22,871 nt of DNA from NCBI GenBank assembly GCA_964496975.1, contig CAZCBN010000046.1, positions 1-22,871 of the forward strand, given 5' to 3'. The notes beneath the pieces were generated by a model, which was not told where the DNA came from, did no database searches, and saw nothing but the letters and a program-made list of their open reading frames with translations. The stretch comes from CAZCBN01 sp964496975. GTDB lineage: Bacteria; Planctomycetota; Phycisphaerae; Phycisphaerales; UBA1924. A program made the position numbers and the translations under genes. Shown one piece after another: positions 7,401-14,053 of this stretch (its first letter is position 1; the number at the start of each line of letters is the position of its first letter).

Positions 7401-7744
7401 GGTTGCGCTCTGCGATGTGCCCGACCCTGCAAGAACGCGGGCGGGGCCTCCGTGTGTTCCGTGCGGTTGCGCCCGCCCGGGCGAACGGCGGCTCAGGCCC
7501 CGTTCATGCATTCCGCCATCGTCCGGGCCCGCGCCCGACCCATCTGTCTGACGTATCCGCCCGACCCACGCGGCCGTCGCGCGAGCGTGGGACCCGGCTC
7601 GCCGGGTGGAGTTCGCTCACCGACCGTTTCCCGATCCATCCCCTCCATCGTGCGTGAGGATGCGCCCCATGAGCCAAGCCGCCACCGAAGGCCGCCGGAC
7701 GAGCATATCGGCCCGCGCCGCCCGAGAGCCCGAAGCCCGGGGTG

Positions 7745-7773
7745 TTGCCCGGATCCCCGAAGCCCCGTACAGT
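7745..7773 (+). promoter_or_regulatory. Candidate sigma-70-type promoter for tRNA-Arg
   Basis: TTGCCC (7745-7750) and TACAGT (7768-7773) each match four of six consensus bases and are 17 bases apart. The predicted start is near 7780, about 58 bases before the tRNA. Position and spacing fit, but the match is modest. Confidence 0.4.
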
Positions 7774-7837
7774 CCGCGACCGGTGCGGCGCAGGCCGCAA
7801 CGGCGGCGGCCTCATCGCCGCGGGCCGAAAGGCTCAC

Positions 7838-7911
7838 GCGCCCGTAGCTCAACTGGATAGAGCGTTGGCCTCCGAAGCCAAAGGTTCCGCGTTCGACTCG
7901 CGGCGGGCGTA
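7838..7911 (+). tRNA. tRNA-Arg (anticodon CCG)
   Basis: A full 74-base cloverleaf can be drawn. The acceptor stem 7838-7844 pairs with 7904-7910 (one G-U pair at the base) and A7911 is the discriminator. The D arm is GCTC/GAGC with loop AACTGGATA. The anticodon stem TTGGC/GCCAA holds the loop CTCCGAA, giving anticodon CCG at 7872-7874, which reads CGG arginine codons. The variable loop is five bases, and the T arm is CCGCG/CGCGG with loop TTCGACT. The CCA end is not encoded. CGG is a common codon in such GC-rich DNA. Confidence 0.97.
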
Positions 7912-8662
7912 TTTCACTCGGTTTCTGCGTCGGTGTCCCGAACGGTCTCGCCTGTGAGGCGGTGGCGCGGCCCGGGAGCCGTCGACCGGGTTCGGCCCGC
8001 TATCTCATGGTGCGCCGGGTGTGCCTTGAGGGCGGGACGGGTCGCGGCGTCGCGCCCGCCTTCTCGCGTTCGCCTCGCCGTCACACCCTGCAATCCCAAG
8101 CGGTCTACCGCGGCAAGTGCGTCAGGCGTTCAGGTTTTGATCGCGCCGCCGTCGACGCAGGCCCGCCCACACGCCGCCCCCGCACCCCACCCAGCCGGCG
8201 CGGCCCGCGGGGCGTGGAGTCCTCGGCGCGGATGGCCGATCTCTCCTCATCGACGAGCCGGCGTGCCCGGCGGCGGCCCCTCGGCAATGATCGGTGTGGG
8301 CGTGCGCTCGGCGGCCGCGGGGTTCCGACGGACGAACCCGCCCCGGTTGGAGGGCGTTTGACGATCCGACCCCGCCGGGATCGGATGTGGCCCGGCAAGG
8401 TCTCGGCCCGTGGGCGTTCCCGGGCGACGCCGCGAGACGCACGAAAGATGCCGGTCGCATTGCGGCGAGGCGTTTGGGCGGATGTCCCGGCGGCCTCCGA
8501 CGCAACGGCCCGACGGGAAGGCCGCCGCCCCGGCCCAGGGTGCCCGACAGATCGACACACACGCGGCGCGCGGCCAGCCACGCGGGGCCGCGTCAGGGCG
8601 GGCCGGGCCGACCGGCGTGCCACCCCATCACCCGGGCCCGAGCCCGGCCGAGGACGAAGACC
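7912..8662. other. Long region without a supportable gene
   Basis: These 751 bases lie between the tRNA and the LolA-like gene. Several frames are open here on both strands, but their products are arginine/proline-rich and show no family features, as expected for chance frames in high-GC DNA. One frame is continuous with the LolA-like gene downstream, but its signal peptide fixes the start at 8663. Only small inverted repeats are visible, for example CGATCC/GGATCG around 8360-8385. I see no integrase or attachment-site duplication of the tRNA end. Confidence 0.5.
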
Positions 8663-9568
8663 ATGCAGGACCAACGCGTCGCCCGGTGTGTTCGCCGCCA
8701 ACAGAACTGCGCCACGGCGCCGATCGCGTTCACCGTGGCCGCGGCGTGGCTTGGGATGACCGCCGCTGCGTCGCACGCCGCCGCGCCCCCTCCGGCGGCC
8801 ACGGCCCCCGCGGCGGATTCAGCCCCGGCGGCCCCGGCGGCGGAAGACGTCTTCCGCGGCTATGTCGACGCCATCGGCGGCGAGGAGGCCGTTCGCGCGA
8901 TCCGCAACCGTCGCCTCACCGGGCGGTACGAGGGCCCGCCTCTGAAGTTTGCCGCGCGGCTGAAGGTCTGGCAGGACGCGCCAGACCGGTACCACCTGCA
9001 GATCGCCGAGCCGGCGGGCTTCGAATACGACCTGGTCTTCAACGGCGAGATCGGCTGGGAGCGGTCGAGCGAGTTCCCGCCGCGGCGGATCCTCGGGGCC
9101 AAGTCGTTCGAGCTGGCCGAGACGGCGCAGTTCTTCGGCGAGGCCGACTGGGAGGCCCGGTACCCGCAGCGCAAGATGCTGGGCGAGCTTGATTTCTTCG
9201 GCACCCCCGTCTGGGTTGTCGCGGTCGTCTCGCGGTTCAACCGTGAGCACGTGCTCTACTTTGACAAGCAGACCAACCTGATCATCGCGACACGCACCAT
9301 CGCCCGCGACGAGAAGGGCGCCGAGCGACAGCTCCAGGTGAGCCTGTCGGACTACAAGCCCTTCGGCCGTGTGCTCTACCCGACGCAGATCGTGCAGCAG
9401 TGGTCGGGCTCCGAGGAAAAGACCGTGCTGACGTACCAGCGCGTCGAGATCAACGTCGACGACCCGCACGTCTACGACCCGCCCGCCGATATGCCCGCCG
9501 AGCCCCCGGCCCCGGCCGCCGCTCCGGCGGGCGATCCCGCCGCCGGCACGCCCGCATCCGGCGGCTGA
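8663..9568 (+). CDS. Secreted LolA-like / outer-membrane lipoprotein-sorting-like protein
   Basis: A 301-residue exported protein. Residues about 20-40 form a hydrophobic signal segment ending near SHAAA, followed by an Ala/Pro-rich linker to about residue 60. Residues 61-275 look like the half-barrel LolA/DUF4292-type fold. There is an opening helix EDVFRGYVDAIGGEEAVRAI, then alternating strands such as ARLKVWQDAPDRYHLQI, DLVFNGEIGWER, HVLYFDKQTNLIIATRT and a final LSDYKPFGRVLYPTQIVQ. Such domains bind hydrophobic molecules, and many copies are fused to peptidases or stand alone with no known role. The last 30 residues are Pro/Ala-rich. GAGGA 9-13 bases before the ATG supports the start. It converges on nth with 39 bases between stops. 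The fold call is from pattern only. Confidence 0.65.
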   Translation: MQDQRVARCVRRQQNCATAPIAFTVAAAWLGMTAAASHAAAPPPAATAPAADSAPAAPAAEDVFRGYVDAIGGEEAVRAIRNRRLTGRYEGPPLKFAARLKVWQDAPDRYHLQIAEPAGFEYDLVFNGEIGWERSSEFPPRRILGAKSFELAETAQFFGEADWEARYPQRKMLGELDFFGTPVWVVAVVSRFNREHVLYFDKQTNLIIATRTIARDEKGAERQLQVSLSDYKPFGRVLYPTQIVQQWSGSEEKTVLTYQRVEINVDDPHVYDPPADMPAEPPAPAAAPAGDPAAGTPASGG

Positions 9569-9607
9569 TCGCCCCGGACCACCTCGGCTTCACGCGGCTC
9601 GACGCCG

Positions 9608-10351
9608 TCAGGCCCGCTTCTCGCACGCCGCGCCGAACGTTCGGCAGATCGGGTGCTCGCCGCACGCCCCGCCGCGCGCGGGGCACGCGCGCCGGCCGTG
9701 CCAGATGAGCCGATGGCTCAGCACGCACCACTGGTCCCGCGGGAAGAGCGCCATGAGCCGGCGCTCCACCGCGGCGACGGTCGCGTCGGCGTCCGCCAGG
9801 CCCAGGCGCTTGCTGAGCCGCTCCACGTGCGTGTCCACGACGAAGCCGTCCTGGATGCCGAAGCAGTTGCCGAGCACGACGTTCGCCGTCTTCCGCGCCA
9901 CGCCGCGCAGGGCCAGCAGCGCCTCGAGGCTCTGAGGCACCTCGCCCCCGTGCCGCTCCACGAGCGTGACCATTGCCGCGTGCACCGCCTTCGCCTTGTT
10001 GCGGAAGAGGCCGATCGTCTTGATGTACGGCTCGATCGCCTCGGGTGAAGCTGCGGCATAGTCGGCCGGCGTCGGAAAGGCGGCGAACAGCGCGGGCGTC
10101 GCCTTGTTCACGCCGGCGTCGGTGCTCTGGGCCGAGAGGATCGTCGCCACCAGCAACTCGTGCGGGCAGGTGTAGCGCAGCTCGCACACCGCGTCGGGGT
10201 AGTGCTCCGCCAGCGCCGCGGCGAGCCGGCCCGCCCGGCGCTTCTCCGCCGCCGTCACCTGCGGCAGCGCGAACGGCAGGTCGCGCAGCCCGCGCGGGTT
10301 CTCCGGCGTGCGCTCCGCGGCCGCCCCGGTTCCCCCTGTGCCGCGGGTCAC
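9608..10351 (-). CDS. nth: Endonuclease III
   Basis: Base-excision repair DNA glycosylase/AP lyase, 247 residues with about 35 more at the N-terminus than E. coli Nth. Family blocks are ELLVATILSAQSTDAGVNKATP, YIKTIGLFRNKAKAV, the helix-hairpin-helix LLALRGVARKTANVVLG with the catalytic lysine in RKTAN, and VDTHVERLSKRLGL with the catalytic aspartate in VDTHV. The C-terminal cysteines look like a 4Fe-4S site, but the spacing is C-X6-C-X5-C-X6-C instead of C-X6-C-X2-C-X5-C. The start is GTG at 10351 and its codon shares bases with the TGA of the membrane-protein gene upstream (GTGA), a classic translational-coupling overlap. No in-frame ATG precedes the conserved region. Confidence 0.94.
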   Translation of the reverse strand: MTRGTGGTGAAAERTPENPRGLRDLPFALPQVTAAEKRRAGRLAAALAEHYPDAVCELRYTCPHELLVATILSAQSTDAGVNKATPALFAAFPTPADYAAASPEAIEPYIKTIGLFRNKAKAVHAAMVTLVERHGGEVPQSLEALLALRGVARKTANVVLGNCFGIQDGFVVDTHVERLSKRLGLADADATVAAVERRLMALFPRDQWCVLSHRLIWHGRRACPARGGACGEHPICRTFGAACEKRA

Positions 10352-11058
10352 CGGGGCCTCCGAAAGAGTTCCGGCTCGGGCAGCGTTGTCGGCGCGGCAC
10401 CGGCGGGCGCCGCTCCGGTGGCCGCGGCGTCCGGCCCGCTCCGTCGCGCGGCGCTGAGGGCCGCGGCGAAGAACGTCACCGCAAGCGTGCCCACCGTTGC
10501 CTTCAGCACGCCCGACGCCGTCGGGTGGTCGCGTTCAAACGCCGCGTGCTCCCGCTGGGCGACCGCCGTCTCCCCCGCTTCCGCGGCCTGCAAGTACGCC
10601 CGCCGCGCCGTCTCCATCCGGGGCGACAGCACCATGAGCCAGAAGCTGAACAGCCCGAGCGCCAGCCCCAGCCCGCAGAGACGGATGCCCGACGACCACC
10701 GCCGCAGCGTGAGCCGGCCGACCGTCAGCAGGCCGATCATGCTCGCGAGCGCAACGACCGCCGAGGCAAAGCTCACCGTGTCGGCCGCCGCAAACACGCG
10801 GGCCTGCACAAACCCCGCCGCCAGGTCGGCGTGGCTCCCGCTCCACGCCTCGAAGCGTTCGAGTGTCGGCCCGAGCTCGCGCATCGTGGGAAAGACCACC
10901 GCCGCGAACAGCCCCGCCGACGCCGACACGCCGAGCCACGCCGCCAGCGCGACGAGATGCACCGCCTCAAGCCACGCGGCCGCCCGGGCCCCCGCCGGTG
11001 CACGCGCGGGGGCCGCCGCCGTCTTTTCCTGTCGCGGTGCCGTCTGCGTGGTGGTCAC
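10348..11058 (-). CDS. Four-helix membrane protein, DUF4149-like
   Basis: A 236-residue protein with four predicted membrane spans: a first near WLEAVHLVALAAWLGVSASAG, then SFASAVVALASMIGLLTV, LCGLGLALGLFSFWLMVLS, and TVGTLAVTFFAAALSA. The layout, with a long soluble stretch (SPRMETARRAYLQAAEAG) between spans three and four, resembles DUF4149/TMEM205-type proteins, whose role is unknown. The start is taken as GTG at 11058, because the upstream frame is not protein-like and no suitable ATG precedes the first span. A frame running further upstream to 11856 is the shadow of the TIM-barrel gene. It ends in GTGA shared with nth. The Ala/Pro-rich ends look disordered. Confidence 0.7.
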   Translation of the reverse strand: MTTTQTAPRQEKTAAAPARAPAGARAAAWLEAVHLVALAAWLGVSASAGLFAAVVFPTMRELGPTLERFEAWSGSHADLAAGFVQARVFAAADTVSFASAVVALASMIGLLTVGRLTLRRWSSGIRLCGLGLALGLFSFWLMVLSPRMETARRAYLQAAEAGETAVAQREHAAFERDHPTASGVLKATVGTLAVTFFAAALSAARRSGPDAAATGAAPAGAAPTTLPEPELFRRPR

Positions 11059-11148
11059 GCCGCATGGTACCCGGCCCCGTGCGGCAAACGGCCCTCGGCG
11101 CCGAAGGCCCCCGGCCCGGTCGAGCCGGCCCGGGCTACAACTCTCCGC

Positions 11149-11982
11149 ATGACGCCGATCCCCGCCATCTCGCTCGCAGGCCTCCGCGACGACGATGGCG
11201 CGCCCTGGCACGCGGGCGCCGCGGCGTCCTTCGCATGGGCCGCGCGGCACCACGCCCGCGCCGTGCAGCTCGATCTCACCTGGCCCGACCTTCGCCCGCG
11301 CACCCTGGACCGCTCGGCCCGGCGCGGGCTCGCCGCCACCCTTCGCCGCGCGTCGCTGGAGTGCTCCGGGGCCGATCTCTGGATCCCGCCCGAGCACTTC
11401 ACGGACGCACGCCACGTCGATCGGGCCGTGGACGCCGTCGCGCACGCCGCCGGCCTGATCGCCGAGCTTGCGCCGCTGCTCCCAACGTCGCGCGTTGTCT
11501 CCCTGCTGCTTCCGGCGGACACACCGCCCGGCGTGCGTCGGGGCCTCGCCGCGGCGGCCGAGGCCTCCGGCGTGGTGCTCGCCGACCACGCCGTCCCGTC
11601 GCCGCCCGCCGACGCGGCGAAAGCGCCGGGCATCGATGCCGGCCCCGCCTTGGACGCCGGCCCCGCCTTCGGCCTGGGCCTTGACCCCGCCGCGCTGCTC
11701 TTCGCCGGCGTGGACCCGGTCGCCTTGGCCGCCCGCGTCGCGCCCGCCGCCGCGCGGCTCAGCGACGCCGGGCTCAACGGCCGCGTCACGCCCGGCGAAC
11801 CCGGGGGTCGGCTCGACGTGACGGCCTATCTCATCACGCTCGCGCTGGCGCCGCACCTGCGCTCGATCGTTGTGGACCTGCGGGGCCTGCGCGACCAGCC
11901 CGCTGCCGCCGAGGCCGGCGTCCGTCGCGTGCGCGACGCCACCGCCTTCCCCGCCCCGCCCGGCGCCGCGGGGCGTCCTTAG
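11149..11982 (+). CDS. TIM-barrel protein, sugar phosphate isomerase/epimerase-like
   Basis: A 277-residue protein resembling the xylose-isomerase-like TIM-barrel group (AP_endonuc_2 fold). It has an opening strand after the start (ISLAGL), then FAWAARHHARAVQLDLTWPDLRPRTLDRSARRGLAATLRRASLECSG-type blocks, here split over residues 25-70, then DLWIPPEHFTD and a helix with HAAGLIAEL. The metal-binding Glu/His/Asp set of true isomerases is not obvious, so the activity is uncertain. The middle (about 150-175) is an Asp/Ala/Pro-rich insertion with DAGPALDAGPAFG repeats. There is no Shine-Dalgarno site; TACAAC at 11136-11141 lies seven bases before the ATG. It is divergent from the DUF4149-like gene. 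Its stop codon overlaps the opposing stop of the PPC-like gene by three bases. Confidence 0.62.
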   Translation: MTPIPAISLAGLRDDDGAPWHAGAAASFAWAARHHARAVQLDLTWPDLRPRTLDRSARRGLAATLRRASLECSGADLWIPPEHFTDARHVDRAVDAVAHAAGLIAELAPLLPTSRVVSLLLPADTPPGVRRGLAAAAEASGVVLADHAVPSPPADAAKAPGIDAGPALDAGPAFGLGLDPAALLFAGVDPVALAARVAPAAARLSDAGLNGRVTPGEPGGRLDVTAYLITLALAPHLRSIVVDLRGLRDQPAAAEAGVRRVRDATAFPAPPGAAGRP

Positions 11983-12743
11983 GGCAGCCGCACCGCGACC
12001 GTGATCGTCCCGGCGTCAATCACCTCGGCGCCGATGCGGAAGTCCAGCGGGAACTGAATCTGCACCGTGCCCCGCGGCCGCGACAAAAAGCCGCCGCTCG
12101 AGGGGAACACCGTCAGCGGCGTCCGGAACCCCAGCGTCGAGATGTACGTCCCCGAGGGCACGCTCGCCGTCAGGAACGAGCTGCCCTGCACCAGCGCAGG
12201 CCCCACGTCCGCCAGCAGCACCTTCGCGTTTCCGCCCGCGGGCGCCGCGACCGCCTCAAGGTCGAGCAGCACGTTGTACCGCCCGAGCGATCCCTGGTTG
12301 CCGATGCGCACGGCCTCCGCCGCCGCCGTCACCTGCGGCACCACCAGCGGCACGATGTCCACATCCGCGTACCCCCGCGTGCCGTACGTCGAGAAGTACC
12401 ACAGCCCCGCCCGCGGCGCGTCCACCCGCACGGCCTCCACGCTCGACCCGCGCACCGCCGAGCGGCGCATGAACGACGTCAGCGTCGGCACATCGCCGAA
12501 CTGAATGTACAGGTCGGGGTCGCCCGAGCCGCCCCGCGTCCGCACCTCCAGCCGAAACGTGTTCGCCGGCACGCGGACGGCAAAGTCGCACCACCGCTCG
12601 CGCGACCCGCTCGCCTCGCCGACGGCCCCGTTGGCGAGCACGGCCGTGCCCCCGCCCGCCGTCGCCGCCGAGCCGAGGAACACGCACGCCAGCCCGACCA
12701 GCGCGCGGACGACCGCCCGATCCATCGCTGCAAACAAACGCAT
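11979..12743 (-). CDS. Secreted protein with a PPC-like beta domain
   Basis: A 254-residue exported protein. Residues 1-30 are a signal peptide (ALVGLACVFLGSAATAGG). Residues about 45-135 resemble a bacterial pre-peptidase C-terminal (PPC) domain: WCDFAVRVPANTFRLEV, then GGSGDPDLYIQFGD, and later GLWYFSTYGTRGYADVDI. This is the order of strands seen in PPC domains, where GDPDLY is a hallmark. The second half is beta-rich and unrecognised. No catalytic domain accompanies it, so it is probably a stand-alone structural or binding protein outside the cell. The ATG at 12743 is chosen because the signal peptide begins there; AAGGG lies about 8-12 bases upstream. It is 185 bases downstream of yebC on the same strand. 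Confidence 0.72.
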   Translation of the reverse strand: MRLFAAMDRAVVRALVGLACVFLGSAATAGGGTAVLANGAVGEASGSRERWCDFAVRVPANTFRLEVRTRGGSGDPDLYIQFGDVPTLTSFMRRSAVRGSSVEAVRVDAPRAGLWYFSTYGTRGYADVDIVPLVVPQVTAAAEAVRIGNQGSLGRYNVLLDLEAVAAPAGGNAKVLLADVGPALVQGSSFLTASVPSGTYISTLGFRTPLTVFPSSGGFLSRPRGTVQIQFPLDFRIGAEVIDAGTITVAVRLP

Positions 12744-12928
12744 GGGACTGCCCTTTCGCGGCCCGCGTCGGCCCCCGGCCCCCCGACGCGTGCGTTCGCG
12801 TCGTCTCGGCCCGGCCCGCGGAATCGGGAGAAGCATACCCGCTTTCTGCCCCGCCGCCCACATCCCGCCCCGCCGCCTGCCCGCCCCTCCGCCACCGGGC
12901 CCCACCGCCCGGCCCCGCAAGCCCGCGG

Positions 12929-13687
12929 TCAGGCGAGCGACGCCAGCACGTCCCCGTCGATCTCCGCGTTGTGGTACACCTTCTGCACGTCGTCGTTGTC
13001 TTCGAGCGCGTCGACCAGCTTCAGGAGCTTCACCGCGTCGTCCCCCGCCGAGGCGCTCGTCGTCTCGGGGATTTTGGTGATCTCCGCCTCCGCCGCCTCG
13101 ATCCCCGCCGCCGCGAGCGCCTGCTTCACCGCCAAAAACGCCGCCGGCTCCGTCACCACGAGCCACGCGCCCCCGTCCTCACCGTCGAGCCGCACGACGT
13201 CCTCCGCGCCCGCCTCGAGCGCGACCTCCATGATCCGCTCCTCGTCCGTCCCCGCCGCGGGCACAAAGATCTGCCCGCGCGTCTTGAACATGTACGACAC
13301 CGAGCCGGGGTTGCCGATGTTCCCGCCGTACTTGCCGAAGATCATCCGCACGTCGCCCGCCGTGCGGGTCCGGTTGTCGGTCAGCGCGTCCACGAGGATC
13401 GCGACGCCCGCCGGCCCGTAGCCCTCGTAGGTCACGGTCTCGAACGAGTCGCCGTCCTTGTTGCCCGCGCCCTTGTCGATGGCCCGCTGGATCGTGTCCT
13501 TGGGCATGTTTGCCGCCCGGGCCTCGTCGATCGCGTAGCGCAGCCCGAGGTTCGTCACCGGGTCGGGCCCGCCGAGTCGGGCGGCGACGATCAGGCTCCG
13601 GCTGATCTTCGTCCAGATCTTGCCCCGCTTCTTGTCCACCGCCGCCTTGCGGTGCTTGATGTTTGACCACTTGCTGTGCCCGGCCAT
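12929..13687 (-). CDS. yebC: YebC/PmpR (TACO1) family protein
   Basis: A 252-residue member of the YebC/TACO1 family, once annotated as a transcription regulator and now also linked to translation of difficult sequences such as proline runs. The N-terminus MAGHSKWSNIKHRKAAVDKKRGK is the family signature, followed by LGLRYAIDEARAANMPKDTIQRAIDKGAG, YEGYGPAGVAILVDALTDNR, GGNIGNPGSVSYMF and the C-terminal LLKLVDALEDNDDVQKVYHN. Length is normal. The start is certain: GGAGG sits five bases before the ATG. An upstream in-frame extension to 13834 has no family match. It is often next to ruvC in other bacteria, but not here. Confidence 0.97.
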   Translation of the reverse strand: MAGHSKWSNIKHRKAAVDKKRGKIWTKISRSLIVAARLGGPDPVTNLGLRYAIDEARAANMPKDTIQRAIDKGAGNKDGDSFETVTYEGYGPAGVAILVDALTDNRTRTAGDVRMIFGKYGGNIGNPGSVSYMFKTRGQIFVPAAGTDEERIMEVALEAGAEDVVRLDGEDGGAWLVVTEPAAFLAVKQALAAAGIEAAEAEITKIPETTSASAGDDAVKLLKLVDALEDNDDVQKVYHNAEIDGDVLASLA

Positions 13688-14053
13688 GCGTGCCTCCGGC
13701 GGTGGGCCGGCCCGTGCCACGCCCATGCGCCGCATTGTTGACCGCCCCGCACCCGCCCGCCGACCGCCCCGGACGCGCCCGCGCCACCCCGCGCCACCCC
13801 GCGCCACCCCGCGGGGGGACCGACGCAACGTCATCCCCGGCCCCCGCTCACTCAGAATTCAGCCCGACTTGTCCATCCGTCCCGTGAGACTCGCCGGCGA
13901 CCCACGCTTGAGACGGACAGGGCCCTCACGAACGCCGCTCGCGTTCGCCCGGGGGCTCGCCGTCAACCGGGGAACAACCGCCGTCGTCGCACGCCGCTGG
14001 GGCGTGCCGCGCGGTTCTCGCCGAGACGGCCCGTCGCACCAGGAGTCATTGAG
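13688..14053. other. Divergent intergenic region, yebC and the large secreted gene
   Basis: These 366 bases separate two divergent genes and should hold both promoters. I could not find a -35/-10 pair with acceptable spacing on either strand; TTGAGA at 13908-13913 lacks a matching -10. The tandem repeat at 13781-13813 is the one clear structure. AGGAG, eight bases before 14054, is the ribosome-binding site of the plus-strand gene. Confidence 0.45.
13781..13813. repeat. Three perfect 10-bp tandem repeats
   Basis: GCGCCACCCC occurs three times without a mismatch at 13781-13790, 13791-13800 and 13801-13810, followed by GCG of a partial fourth copy. It lies about 95 bases upstream of the yebC start and about 240 bases upstream of the plus-strand gene. 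The 10-bp period is close to one DNA turn, so the sites would face one side. It may be a regulator array or simple slippage. Confidence 0.85.

Noticed and set aside
5167..7551. A 794-codon plus-strand frame opposite the S41 protease
   Set aside because: It is the antisense shadow of a well-recognised protease and shows no domain or signal peptide.
8294..8662. N-terminal extension of the LolA-like gene
   Set aside because: The extra 123 residues are Arg/Pro-rich without family features, and the signal peptide begins at 8663 with a ribosome-binding site.
7838..8662. Mobile element integrated at the tRNA
   Set aside because: I found no integrase, no repeat of the tRNA 3' end and no change in composition.
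10045..11148. Upstream extension of the TIM-barrel frame
   Set aside because: It overlaps nth and the DUF4149-like gene on the other strand and reads as low-complexity Arg/Pro sequence.
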